Assembly (NCBI GenBank): GCA_040877625.1
Contig: JBBDNK010000005.1
Location: forward strand, 1-64,000
DNA length: 64,000 nt
Source: Methylonatrum sp040877625
GTDB lineage: Bacteria; Pseudomonadota; Gammaproteobacteria; Nitrococcales; Aquisalimonadaceae
Direction of reading: 5' to 3'
Part shown: positions 1 through 7,226 of the stretch, one piece after another
How positions within the stretch are numbered: position 1 is the stretch's first letter
Layout: every line of letters begins with the position of its first letter
Made by a program: the position numbers and the translations under genes
Notes under the pieces: model-generated
What the model was told of the DNA's origin: nothing
The model's database searches: none
Seen by the model: the letters and a program-made list of their open reading frames with translations, nothing else

Positions 1-20
1 ACATCCCTGTGCTGTTGTCC

Positions 21-44
21 GGTGGCCGCATCCCTGCGGCCACC
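21..44. terminator. Strong hairpin downstream of the lipoprotein gene pair
   Basis: Ten-base perfect stem (GGTGGCCGCA / TGCGGCCACC) around a TCCC loop. It lies about 105 bases beyond the stop of the last minus-strand gene of the type VI island, so it could end that transcript, but there is no T-run on either side. The remaining bases 45-148 show no gene. Confidence 0.35.
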
Positions 45-148
45 CTTCGGGCCGGACGGCCTTGCGGGCGGGCCTTCACGAGTCGCGCCAGTCCGCCACA
101 CCCGCCGACCTCGCAACCAACCGGTCGCATCAATAAATCGGTGCATTC

Positions 149-1306
149 TTAAGGAGCATCCGCAGTGAGCAGGAACAGGCCGTGCCGGTCACCATCGCCG
201 GCAATGAGCACGTCGCCGGTGGTTGGATGTGCCGCCAGCGTGTCGATCGATGTCGACGCGTATGTGCCTACCAGCGTTTGGTCGGCAATATCCCACACCT
301 CGAGATGGTGCTTGCGATCCGCGAGTACCAGGCGGTTGTTCACCGTCAGTGCCAGGTGCACGACCTGATCCGGCGCCTTGATGTCCAGCAGCTTCCGGAA
401 CGGATCCAGTGCGTAAACGCGCACGGACTTGCCCTGATAGACCGCGAACAGGTCTTCCGTCGGGTGGGTCGCAATCCGGTGAACGTTTGCCGCCAGAGGC
501 CAGCGGCTGCCGCACTGGTACACAGGTTCCGGGTTGGGGAGGCGCCAGACCTGGCAGCGGCTGCCGGCGGCGACAAGGTAGCGCTGACTGGACGTGAACG
601 CGGCCATGTGTACGCGGCTGCTGTCCCAGATATCCTGCGTCCCCTCGTCCAGATCGGTGAGGACCATGTCGCGGTTGATGGGGCTGGCGCTGAACAGCAG
701 ATCTCCGTCCGTCAGTTGGTAGTCGATGTTGACCAGGCTGCTGGCGAGAAATGCGCCGTCAAGCAGCGCGCCGGTATGACGGTTCAGTACGGCGTCGCCA
801 TGCGCAATGTAGTCGGCGTTGGCGGCGGCCGTATCCAGGCCGGCCGCCGAGAAGCGGTGCGTGAACCGTCGTGTCGTCGGCGCGATATTCCAGATCTCGA
901 ACAGGCCCTTGTTCCAGGCCAGATAGAACGCGGTGTCGTCGTCCAGCAGCCCTGCCTTTATCAGGTTGCCTCGTTCGAACCGAAGTTCGGGTTCACCGTC
1001 GAGTGATGTCAGCAGCTCTCCGGATGTGTGGCTGAAAAGCGCGACCTGCGCTCTGCCATCGACCGCGAGGATCAGTTCGCCGTCACGAGAGAAGGTGAGG
1101 TGCTGTACCGGCAACATGTGAGGGAGCTCGGTTTCGAGGGGCATCTCCTTCGCCACGCGCAGGTTCGGCGCCGTGGTACGCAGCCCTGCGTCGGCCGGCG
1201 TCGCTGGGTTGCAGCCCGGCAAGCCGACGGCGAGCGTCGCCACAGCCAGCCACCCAATGATGGTCAGCCCGAGGCCTGAATCTTCGCACCGTGTATACGC
1301 GATCAT
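149..1306 (-). CDS. Beta-propeller lipoprotein, second copy of a tandem pair
   Basis: Predicted outer-envelope lipoprotein of 385 residues. The N-terminus has a hydrophobic segment ending in a lipobox (LPGC, about residues 29-32), then a short linker and a series of WD40/YVTN-like blades with recurring 'S..GELILA', 'VWDIA' and 'HPTTGDVLIAG' elements. It is clearly paralogous along its whole length to the gene just upstream, with which it overlaps by four bases (ATGA), so the two are translationally coupled. Both lie downstream of hcp and a papain-like effector candidate on the same strand. I infer they may be immunity proteins for that effector; a structural or metabolic propeller role is equally open. 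No enzyme motif is visible. Confidence 0.8.
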   Translation of the reverse strand: MIAYTRCEDSGLGLTIIGWLAVATLAVGLPGCNPATPADAGLRTTAPNLRVAKEMPLETELPHMLPVQHLTFSRDGELILAVDGRAQVALFSHTSGELLTSLDGEPELRFERGNLIKAGLLDDDTAFYLAWNKGLFEIWNIAPTTRRFTHRFSAAGLDTAAANADYIAHGDAVLNRHTGALLDGAFLASSLVNIDYQLTDGDLLFSASPINRDMVLTDLDEGTQDIWDSSRVHMAAFTSSQRYLVAAGSRCQVWRLPNPEPVYQCGSRWPLAANVHRIATHPTEDLFAVYQGKSVRVYALDPFRKLLDIKAPDQVVHLALTVNNRLVLADRKHHLEVWDIADQTLVGTYASTSIDTLAAHPTTGDVLIAGDGDRHGLFLLTADAP

Positions 1307-2433
1307 GGCTGATCCACGGTGAGCAGATACAAATTGTGTTGATCGCTCCGCCGGTCGTCATAGCCAGCGACCAGCACGTCTCCTGTTTTCGGATGTACGG
1401 CCAGATGCTGAACCGATGAAAACGCGTGCTTTCCAAGCAGTTTCCCGGTGGCAATATCCCATACCTCCAGGTTGTCCTCGCGATCCACGAATACCACACG
1501 ATTGTTTACCGTCAGTGCCAGATGCTGGATATGATCCGGCGCCTTGATGTCGAGCAGATGCTTGAACGGGTCGAGCGTGTATACCCGTATCGCGTTGCCC
1601 TGATAGACCGCGAATAGGTCCTCCGCGGGGTGTGCGGTAACCCTGGTAACGTCTGCGCCAAACGGCCAACGGCTGGCGCACCGGTGCGCCAGTTCGGGGT
1701 CGGGAAGCCGCCAGACCTGGCAGCGACTGCCGCCGACCACGAGGTAGCGCTGGCTGGCGGTGAACGCGGCGGCCTGGACACGGCCGCTATGCCACAGATG
1801 CTGTGTACGCTGACCCAGATCGCTCAGCACGACCGAGCGACTCAAGGGGCTGGCGCTGAACAGCAGGCTGCCGTCCGTCAACTGGTAATCAACGCTGAAG
1901 CCGTAGTGCGCGAGAAACCGGCCTTCGAGCAGCTCGCCGGTCCCGCGGTCCAGCACGTGCTCCCCCTGGGCGATGTAATCGGCATTGGCGGCGGTGGTCT
2001 TCTCTCCACCTATACCCGCAAAGCGATGCGAGAAGCGAAGCTCTGTCGGCGCAATGCCCCAGATTTCGAATAACCCCCCGTCCCAGGACAGGTAGAACGC
2101 GGTATCGTCGTCCAGCAGTCCGGCCGTTGTCAGACGCCTCCGCTCAAACCAGTGCTTGCGTTCAACATGTAGTGATGTCAGCAGTGCCCCGGAGTCGTGG
2201 CTGTAAAGTCGGACATTGGCTCTGCTATCCGCTGCCAGAATCAGTTCGCCGTTCCTGGAAAACGCAAGGTGCTCCACGACCAGCATTCTCGGTGGTTCGT
2301 TATCCAGGGGTATTGCTAAGGCCACGCTTACGGGCGGTGGCACGGCACGTTGGCCTGCATCCACCCGGAGTGCCGGATTGCAGCCCGCAAGGCCGATAGC
2401 GAGCCCCGTCAAACCTAGCCATCGGATCACCAT
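1303..2433 (-). CDS. Beta-propeller lipoprotein, first copy of a tandem pair
   Basis: Predicted lipoprotein of 376 residues with signal peptide and lipobox (LAGC, around residues 15-18), followed by WD40/YVTN-like propeller blades. It matches the next gene blade for blade (for example 'HMLPVQHLTFSRDGELILAVD' there and 'MLVVEHLAFSRNGELILAAD' here), so the pair arose by tandem duplication. It begins 13 bases after the stop of the effector candidate and therefore sits in the same operon. Tandem duplicated lipoproteins behind a secreted toxin fit immunity proteins acting in the periplasm, but this is inference from context; the propeller fold alone says only that it likely binds something. Confidence 0.8.
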   Translation of the reverse strand: MVIRWLGLTGLAIGLAGCNPALRVDAGQRAVPPPVSVALAIPLDNEPPRMLVVEHLAFSRNGELILAADSRANVRLYSHDSGALLTSLHVERKHWFERRRLTTAGLLDDDTAFYLSWDGGLFEIWGIAPTELRFSHRFAGIGGEKTTAANADYIAQGEHVLDRGTGELLEGRFLAHYGFSVDYQLTDGSLLFSASPLSRSVVLSDLGQRTQHLWHSGRVQAAAFTASQRYLVVGGSRCQVWRLPDPELAHRCASRWPFGADVTRVTAHPAEDLFAVYQGNAIRVYTLDPFKHLLDIKAPDHIQHLALTVNNRVVFVDREDNLEVWDIATGKLLGKHAFSSVQHLAVHPKTGDVLVAGYDDRRSDQHNLYLLTVDQP

Positions 2434-2445
2434 GTCGGGTGCCTC

Positions 2446-3378
2446 CTAGCGTGCGGCGACGAAGCCGTGAAAGTAGGGCAGAAACTGCTCTACCGTCAGC
2501 GGATGGACGACGTTATCGACTCGCCAGTCGTTTCTTCCCCAGGTGTACACCGTGAACGTCAGCCGCCGGTTCAGCAGCGGATGATGAGTGGGAATCTCGT
2601 CCTGATGGGTGTAGTCCGGGAGCCCGGTGGTTGTCGGCGCGGTAAGGCCGTCAGCATGCAGAGGCGAGCTCATCACCACCCAATGGTCCGGCGACGGGAG
2701 CCATGACTTGGGCGTGCCCTTGCCCAGTTTGTCCAGCCCCACGGCGCCGCCGGCACCGTGACCCAGGATCGCCGCCCGCACCAGCAGGCAGACGAAGGCG
2801 CCGTGCTCATGTTTCTCGCCGGCCTTCAGCAACCTGTCCAGACGATTGTGGGCAATGAAATCATTGTCCTGGTAAGTGGACGCGAACAGCCCGGAGGCTG
2901 CGAACCAGCTCCGCAGGGCGCCGGGCATGGTTAGCCCGGCGATGCCCAGGCGTGCCCCTCCGCCGGCGGCGTCGAGGCGCGTGACGCGGTTTTCGGAGTC
3001 TCGCAGACTGGCCAGGCCGATCCAGTCCACGGCGTTGATATTGCCATCCAGGCTTGCGTTCCTGCATGCGGCGCTGGGCCGGACCCGCAGTCCGCCAATG
3101 GAGGCTTCGCCGTGCAGGCACAGGTCCAGAATGTAACGGGCATAGACATCCGGGGCTTTGGAAGCCACGCAGTAGAGGAAGGCCGCCGGGCCGCAGAGCG
3201 GGGTGTGGCTCTGCGCGATAGTCGATGGATTTTTCATTCTTTCTTCCAGATCGATTGCAAAAGTCGATCTGGCATTTGCTCTATTCGGAATACACGCAAA
3301 CTGAAGCGCTTCGGTGCCCTTCATGAACGCGTCAATCGAGTAACCGCTGACAAAATCCGTTGTCGATACCATGCCCAT
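2446..3378 (-). CDS. Papain-like Cys/His protein, candidate type VI effector
   Basis: Protein of 310 residues from the ATG at 3378, chosen because AAGGAG lies 7 bases upstream; an in-frame ATG at 3408 has no such site. The key visible motifs are 'HTPLCGPAAF' (Cys62) and 'DHWVVM' (His232), the Cys-Gly-Pro-Ala-Ala and His-Trp-Val-Val patterns of C39/papain-like cysteine peptidases and amidases. There is no signal peptide, as expected for cargo carried by Hcp. The gene follows hcp on the same strand (gap 93 bases) and precedes two lipoprotein genes. I infer a toxin delivered by the type VI tube that cleaves a peptide or amide bond, perhaps in peptidoglycan. It could also be an adaptor with a dead fold; the third catalytic residue was not assigned. 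Confidence 0.6.
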   Translation of the reverse strand: MGMVSTTDFVSGYSIDAFMKGTEALQFACIPNRANARSTFAIDLEERMKNPSTIAQSHTPLCGPAAFLYCVASKAPDVYARYILDLCLHGEASIGGLRVRPSAACRNASLDGNINAVDWIGLASLRDSENRVTRLDAAGGGARLGIAGLTMPGALRSWFAASGLFASTYQDNDFIAHNRLDRLLKAGEKHEHGAFVCLLVRAAILGHGAGGAVGLDKLGKGTPKSWLPSPDHWVVMSSPLHADGLTAPTTTGLPDYTHQDEIPTHHPLLNRRLTFTVYTWGRNDWRVDNVVHPLTVEQFLPYFHGFVAAR

Positions 3379-3471
3379 CGCGGGGCTCCTTGGTTTTACC
3401 GGGTTCATCCCTGGGGCCAGCAGTCGGCACGGTCGATCCGCCGTTCCGACTGACGGAAAGGCCCTGTCTGA

Positions 3472-3960
3472 CTAAAGCTTGCCGTTGGTGGCGGGGTCGT
3501 AGGCGAATACCTTGGGTGAGACCATGCGGCCGTCTTCATCGAACTCGATGTATTTGTATTCGATGCCGGTATAACTGACGGTCAGTAGCTCCATGGGGCG
3601 CCTCGGGCTTTCCTCATGGGCGCTGAATTCGTAGGAACTGATGAGCGCGTGCTTCAGCACCAGCTCCAGGTAGGTATCGGCGCCGTCGCCGCCGCCGGTT
3701 TTCGTGAAGTGCAGGGTGAGGTCATGGCCTTTGCCGATCGCATGGGCGGCAAACAACTCGGGTGACGATTTGTCCATGTGCCGCTCCATGGCGAGTTCCC
3801 TCAGCTGCGTGACGGAGGATTCGCGGTCGTTCCTGGTGGAGCTGCCCGCGGTTATCTGGCGAACCGACCCCATGCGGGCTGCGGCAATGTTGATCCACTG
3901 GGTGTGGTTGCTATCCGAAGCTTCGCCGCCGATATCGGCGTAGTGCATGAAAATACTCAT
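3472..3960 (-). CDS. hcp: Type VI secretion tube protein Hcp
   Basis: Hcp of 162 residues, the usual length for the Hcp1 family. The start at 3960 (MSIFMHYADIGG) has a GGGAG site about 8 bases upstream; the frame stays open upstream but without conserved sequence. Family features include the opening 'YADIGGEA', 'HFTKTGGGDGADTYLELV' and the closing 'LLTVSYTGIEYKY..FDEDG'. Hcp hexamers stack into the inner tube of the secretion machine and carry small effectors in the lumen. No sheath, baseplate or VgrG gene is in the window, so this is an orphan hcp with cargo genes on both sides, a common arrangement for effector islands. The divergent intergenic stretch next to its start is duplicated about 1 kb away. 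Confidence 0.93.
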   Translation of the reverse strand: MSIFMHYADIGGEASDSNHTQWINIAAARMGSVRQITAGSSTRNDRESSVTQLRELAMERHMDKSSPELFAAHAIGKGHDLTLHFTKTGGGDGADTYLELVLKHALISSYEFSAHEESPRRPMELLTVSYTGIEYKYIEFDEDGRMVSPKVFAYDPATNGKL

Positions 3961-3992
3961 GAAGACATCTCCCTGTCGTTGGTGTTGTTGCG

Positions 3993-4190
3993 CGGCCGCC
4001 TTCCCGATGTCCATGGCAGCATCCGCGCCAACTGATACCATCCACCATAATGAATGTCAAAATCAGGGCCGTCTGACGACCCACGAAGACAACGTCCAAC
4101 CATGGCGCGAGCGCCCTTCGAGATTGCCGGTACGTCCGGGGCCCTGGGAAGCCGGGTGACCATCGACCTGCCCGCCGGGCATCTTTATGT
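3993..4190. repeat. Direct repeat, copy A (about 195 bp)
   Basis: Near-identical to 5056-5253 at a constant offset of 1063 bases, with scattered mismatches. It covers the hcp-side intergenic DNA and the first ~29 codons of the AstE-like deacylase gene, then homology stops abruptly. The two copies bracket the muramidase/LprI pair. Confidence 0.88.
4102..4190 (+). pseudogene. Truncated 5' fragment of the AstE-like deacylase gene
   Basis: The reading frame starts with MARAPFEIAGTS and runs to 'DLPAGHLY', matching the intact gene at 5165 almost residue for residue, then diverges into unrelated sequence at about 4188. No metal-binding motif remains, so the fragment cannot be an enzyme. It marks the left junction of a duplication that came with the insertion of the muramidase/inhibitor pair between hcp and the deacylase gene. 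Confidence 0.8.
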
Positions 4191-4484
4191 TAGTGCGTTG
4201 CGGTGCTTCTCCAGGAAGCGCACTCTTCGTTGGAAACGATCCCGGGGAACGAGCGGCCATAATGATCTGTCCCGCATGCGCTCGAGAAAGCCATCGAAAT
4301 CGTTTTCCACTATCGAATCCTGAAGGTGCGCGCGTGCCGCCGGAGTATAGTCGCCGCGAAAGTCGTAACCGCGGCCCAACGTCAAACCGGACATACCGCT
4401 CGGCACATGCAGATGCCTGCTATGGAAGCGTCCGCCTTCTGTTCCTTCTGCCTCGAACGTCAAAAGTCCTTTTTGCGGTGTCAT
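4185..4484 (-). pseudogene. Pesticin-like muramidase, probable internal deletion
   Basis: Frame of 99 residues with a good AAGGAG site before its ATG. The N-terminal part 'FEAEGTEGG..HSRHLHVPSG' and 'LTLGRGYD' matches pesticin/T4-lysozyme-like peptidoglycan hydrolases carried by type VI systems, including the catalytic-type Glu near residue 11. Family members I recall are longer, with a separate C-terminal '(Y)RGDYTP...LQ..V..ND...F...W..VP.DRF..RV' stretch. Here 'GRGYD' runs straight into 'FRGDYTP', as if the middle ~70-80 residues were removed between short similar words. The intact LprI-like gene lies 12 bases upstream. I call it a degenerate effector; a genuinely compact variant is possible. 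Confidence 0.55.
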
Positions 4485-4496
4485 CCCTGAATCTCC

Positions 4497-4904
4497 TTAA
4501 GGGTTTTCGACCATCCAGATGAGATCGCGTTCTCTTTCCCGAAGTTGTTCGACGGTGCATGCCTGTATATAGACCTCGTATGCCGTGCCGCCGCGGGAAT
4601 AGTAGTTCTGGACTTCGCATTTATCTGTCGCGAATTGCGTCCAGGACTCTTGGGAACTCTCGAGCAGCGAAGCCAGAGCGGGTTCGTCTTCGCGATATCT
4701 CTCGTAGAGAACGTCGAGCAATTTATCGACGCGTTCCTGCACCAGTTTGTGATGATCGTCGATGCAGCGTTGGAGTTCTTCCTCTGTTCCGGTATCGCCG
4801 CAAGGCTCGACTAGATCGCCATAACCACCGGCATGGGCGAGTACAGCAAAACCCGCTGCCAACCACACAGCCAATGCAGGACGTGTTATCCAAGCTATCG
4901 ACAT
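4497..4904 (-). CDS. LprI-type lysozyme inhibitor (DUF1311), likely immunity protein
   Basis: Secreted protein of 135 residues. The start at 4904 has a GGGAG site 8 bases upstream and begins a clear signal peptide (cleavage near AHA-GG). The mature part has the DUF1311/LprI layout: paired cysteines 'PCGDT...LQRCID', a helical stretch, 'SQESWTQFATDKC', 'RGGTAYEVYIQAC' and 'LRERERDL'. LprI-family proteins inhibit lysozyme in the periplasm or bind at the cell surface. It is followed after 12 bases by the muramidase remnant, so the pair reads as immunity followed by effector, with the immunity gene kept intact after the effector decayed. Both genes lie between the two copies of the direct repeat. 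Confidence 0.82.
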   Translation of the reverse strand: MSIAWITRPALAVWLAAGFAVLAHAGGYGDLVEPCGDTGTEEELQRCIDDHHKLVQERVDKLLDVLYERYREDEPALASLLESSQESWTQFATDKCEVQNYYSRGGTAYEVYIQACTVEQLRERERDLIWMVENP

Positions 4905-5055
4905 ATTGTGACTCCCTGCGTGAACGCTGAGAATGCAATGACAGCCGGGAATATATGGCGACGAGATACAGCGGATGGGAAGCGCCAGGAGGGAGCGTTC
5001 CATGCTTCGCCGTAGGGCTCTTTGCCAGATTTCCGTACCCCGCTTCATCCTTGAT

Positions 5056-5253
5056 CGGCCACCTTCGCGATATCCATGGCGGCATCCGCGCCAACTGATA
5101 CCATCCACCGTAATGAATGTCAAAATCAGGGCCGTCTGACCACCCACGGAGAAAACGTCCAACCATGGCGCGAGCGCCCTTCGAGATTGCCGGTACGTCC
5201 GTAGCCCCGGGAAGCCGGGCGACCATCGACCTGCCCGCCGGGCATCTCTATAC
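5056..5253. repeat. Direct repeat, copy B (about 195 bp)
   Basis: Second copy of the repeat at 3993-4190. This copy is joined to the full-length AstE-like gene at 5165, so it is probably the original right-hand part of the divergent hcp/deacylase intergenic region. Bases 4905-5055, to its left, hold no gene I can support beyond the upstream region of the LprI-like gene. Confidence 0.88.
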
Positions 5254-6208
5254 CCATACGCCTCTGACCATTCCGCTGCAGGTGGTGCACGGCTCCAGGG
5301 AGGGGCCCTGCCTGGTGGTCTCGGCCGCCGTGCACGGCGATGAGATTAATGGCGTGGAGATCATCCGCCGCCTGCTTCGCCAGCCGGCGCTGCGTCGGCT
5401 GCGTGGGACGCTGGTGGCGGTTCCCATCGTCAATGTGCTGGGTTTCACCAGCCGCTCCCGTTACCTGCCGGACCGCCGGGACCTGAACCGCAGTTTTCCC
5501 GGCAGCGAGAATGGCTCCATGGCATCGCGCCTTGCCTGGCTGTTCCGCACCCAGGTGCTCAGCAAGGCCACGCATGCGATCGACCTGCATACGGCGGCTA
5601 TTCATCGGGACAACCTGCCCCAGGTGCGCGCCGATCTGAATAACCCGAAGTCAGAGGCCCTGGCGCGGTCGTTCGGCCTGCCGGTGATGATCCATTCGCC
5701 GGTGATTGCCGGCAGCCTGCGCCATGCCGCGGGGGAGCTGGATATACCGGTGATCACCTACGAAGGCGGTGAGGCGCTGCGCTTTGAAGAGGCTGCCATC
5801 CGTGCCGGTCTGCAGGGCATGCAAAGGGCCATGCGCCGCCTGGGTATGTTGCCGGCCAGCCGTTCCAGGAAGCCCGCTCCCGAGCCGCATTACATTGCCG
5901 ATTCCAGCAGTTGGGTGCGGGCGGGGCAGGATGGCATTTTCCGTGCGGTGGTGGCCCTGGGTGACCGGGTCCGCGCCGGCCAGCCGCTGGGATGGATATC
6001 GGACCCGTTCGGCGAGCGGGAGGCGCCGGTGGAGGCGGATGCGCCGGGCCTGGTGATTGGCCGCAGCAATCTGCCGTTGGTGCATCAGGGGGAGGCCTTG
6101 TTTCACGTCGCCCGCTTCGATCAGGTAGGCCGCGTCTACCGCGAGATGGAACGGTTCAGCCTGGCGCTGGAGGATGAAGAGGAATGGCCGGAACCGCCGA
6201 TCGTTTAA
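5165..6208 (+). CDS. Succinylglutamate desuccinylase/aspartoacylase (M14 AstE-like) family protein
   Basis: Zinc-dependent amide hydrolase of 347 residues. The zinc site is visible as 'HGDEINGVE' and 'DLHTA', with the substrate-carboxylate motif 'DRRDLNRSFPG' between them; the C-terminal third has the beta-barrel/biotinyl-like fold of this subgroup ('GIFRAVVALGDRVRAGQPLGWI'). Family members deacylate N-acyl amino acids; the substrate of this subgroup is not settled. The start MARAPFEIAG at 5165 follows GGAG after a rather long gap; an in-frame ATG at 5117 would add 16 residues. The 5' end is duplicated at 4102. The TAA stop lies inside the left arm of an inverted-repeat element. Confidence 0.88.
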   Translation: MARAPFEIAGTSVAPGSRATIDLPAGHLYTHTPLTIPLQVVHGSREGPCLVVSAAVHGDEINGVEIIRRLLRQPALRRLRGTLVAVPIVNVLGFTSRSRYLPDRRDLNRSFPGSENGSMASRLAWLFRTQVLSKATHAIDLHTAAIHRDNLPQVRADLNNPKSEALARSFGLPVMIHSPVIAGSLRHAAGELDIPVITYEGGEALRFEEAAIRAGLQGMQRAMRRLGMLPASRSRKPAPEPHYIADSSSWVRAGQDGIFRAVVALGDRVRAGQPLGWISDPFGEREAPVEADAPGLVIGRSNLPLVHQGEALFHVARFDQVGRVYREMERFSLALEDEEEWPEPPIV

Positions 6209-6242
6209 GGAGCCTCTGATTTATTCCCATGGGGCTCCTTAA
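6205..6242. repeat. 38-bp inverted-repeat element, single copy 1
   Basis: Ten-base arms TTAAGGAGCC and GGCTCCTTAA around an 18-base loop containing 'TCTGAT', 'TATTC' and 'CATG'. The same element occurs at 49627-49664 and, as two fused copies, at 34298-34355. The left arm contains the TAA stop of the deacylase gene (6206-6208). It could act as a bidirectional transcription terminator between the convergent genes here. Confidence 0.85.
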
Positions 6243-6263
6243 GGCGTTTCCGGTGATGATGTC

Positions 6264-7226
6264 TTATCCCGCTGCCGCGACAGTGCCGGCTTCGATATCC
6301 GCGACCACCCCGTCAAGCCAGTTTTTCAGGTCGCCGATGACTTCTTCCCTGTTGAGTTCGTTGAACAGTTCGTGCCGGGCGCCCGGGTATTCCTTCAGCG
6401 TGATCCGGGTGGCGCCGTTGTGCCGGTAGGCCTGAAGCAGGCTGCGGACCCGGCGACCGCCGGCGCTGAGCGGGTCGCCCGTGCCCACCATTAGCATCAG
6501 CGGGGTATCCGTGCTCGAGAGCCGGCCGCGCAGGCGGCCGCTGATGTGGCTCATGCCGTCGGCAATCGCCTGCCAGAGCGCCGTGCTGGGAATGAAACCG
6601 CAAAGCGGATCGGACAGGTAACCGTCCACCTGAACCGGGTCCCGGCTCAACCAGTCGGCGTTTGTGCGGCGGTTGGGGATGCTGGCGCGCAGGTGTCCGA
6701 CGCCGATCCAGTAAAGCAGCGAACTTCGGGTTTCCGGGCTGGTGAGCCTGCTCAGGAGATTGGCCAGCACATGATTGATACCGGTACCCGGACCGGGCCT
6801 GTTGTCGGTGGCGGACAGCACAATGCCCGCGAATCGCTCGGCATGCAGGGCGGCCACGTGCTGGCACATGAGCGAGCCCAGGCTGTGACCGAGCAGGATG
6901 TGCGGCGTTCCCGGCCAGTGATTACCGGCCCTCTCGGCTACCCGCAGTATGTCTTCGATCCATTGTGTCCAGCCGCTGCCTGCCGGCAGCAGGCCCAGCC
7001 GCTCCGCGCCGGCGGTCAATCCGTGCCCGCGGTTATCGTGGCCGGTTACGCCATAACCCGCCGCGTTCAGGCGCTCGGCGAGCGGCGCATAGCGCATGCC
7101 GTGTTCGCCCAGTCCGTGCACCAGTTGCACCACGCCTCGCAACGGGGTGGCGGCATCCGGCAACCAGTCCCGCCCTTGCAGGACAACGCCGCTCGGGGTT
7201 TCCAGCTCAAATGGATGTGTGACCAT
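6264..7226 (-). CDS. Monoacylglycerol-lipase-type alpha/beta hydrolase
   Basis: Cytosolic alpha/beta hydrolase of 320 residues of the 'serine aminopeptidase S33 / monoacylglycerol lipase' group. The nucleophile elbow 'GHSLGS' (about residue 114), the acid in 'VGTGDPL' and the histidine in 'PGARHELFNE' form the expected triad; 'HGLGEHGMRY' near residue 40 and 'GHDNRGHGLT' carry the oxyanion and cap-entry motifs of this family. It likely hydrolyses lysophospholipids or monoacylglycerols; the natural substrate is unknown. The start overlaps the end of the upstream membrane-anchored propeller gene by 20 bases, so the two are co-transcribed. Confidence 0.88.
   Translation of the reverse strand: MVTHPFELETPSGVVLQGRDWLPDAATPLRGVVQLVHGLGEHGMRYAPLAERLNAAGYGVTGHDNRGHGLTAGAERLGLLPAGSGWTQWIEDILRVAERAGNHWPGTPHILLGHSLGSLMCQHVAALHAERFAGIVLSATDNRPGPGTGINHVLANLLSRLTSPETRSSLLYWIGVGHLRASIPNRRTNADWLSRDPVQVDGYLSDPLCGFIPSTALWQAIADGMSHISGRLRGRLSSTDTPLMLMVGTGDPLSAGGRRVRSLLQAYRHNGATRITLKEYPGARHELFNELNREEVIGDLKNWLDGVVADIEAGTVAAAG

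Noticed and set aside
149..2433. One propeller lipoprotein gene split by a frameshift
   Set aside because: Each half has its own signal peptide and lipobox and a full set of blades, so these are two tandem paralogues.
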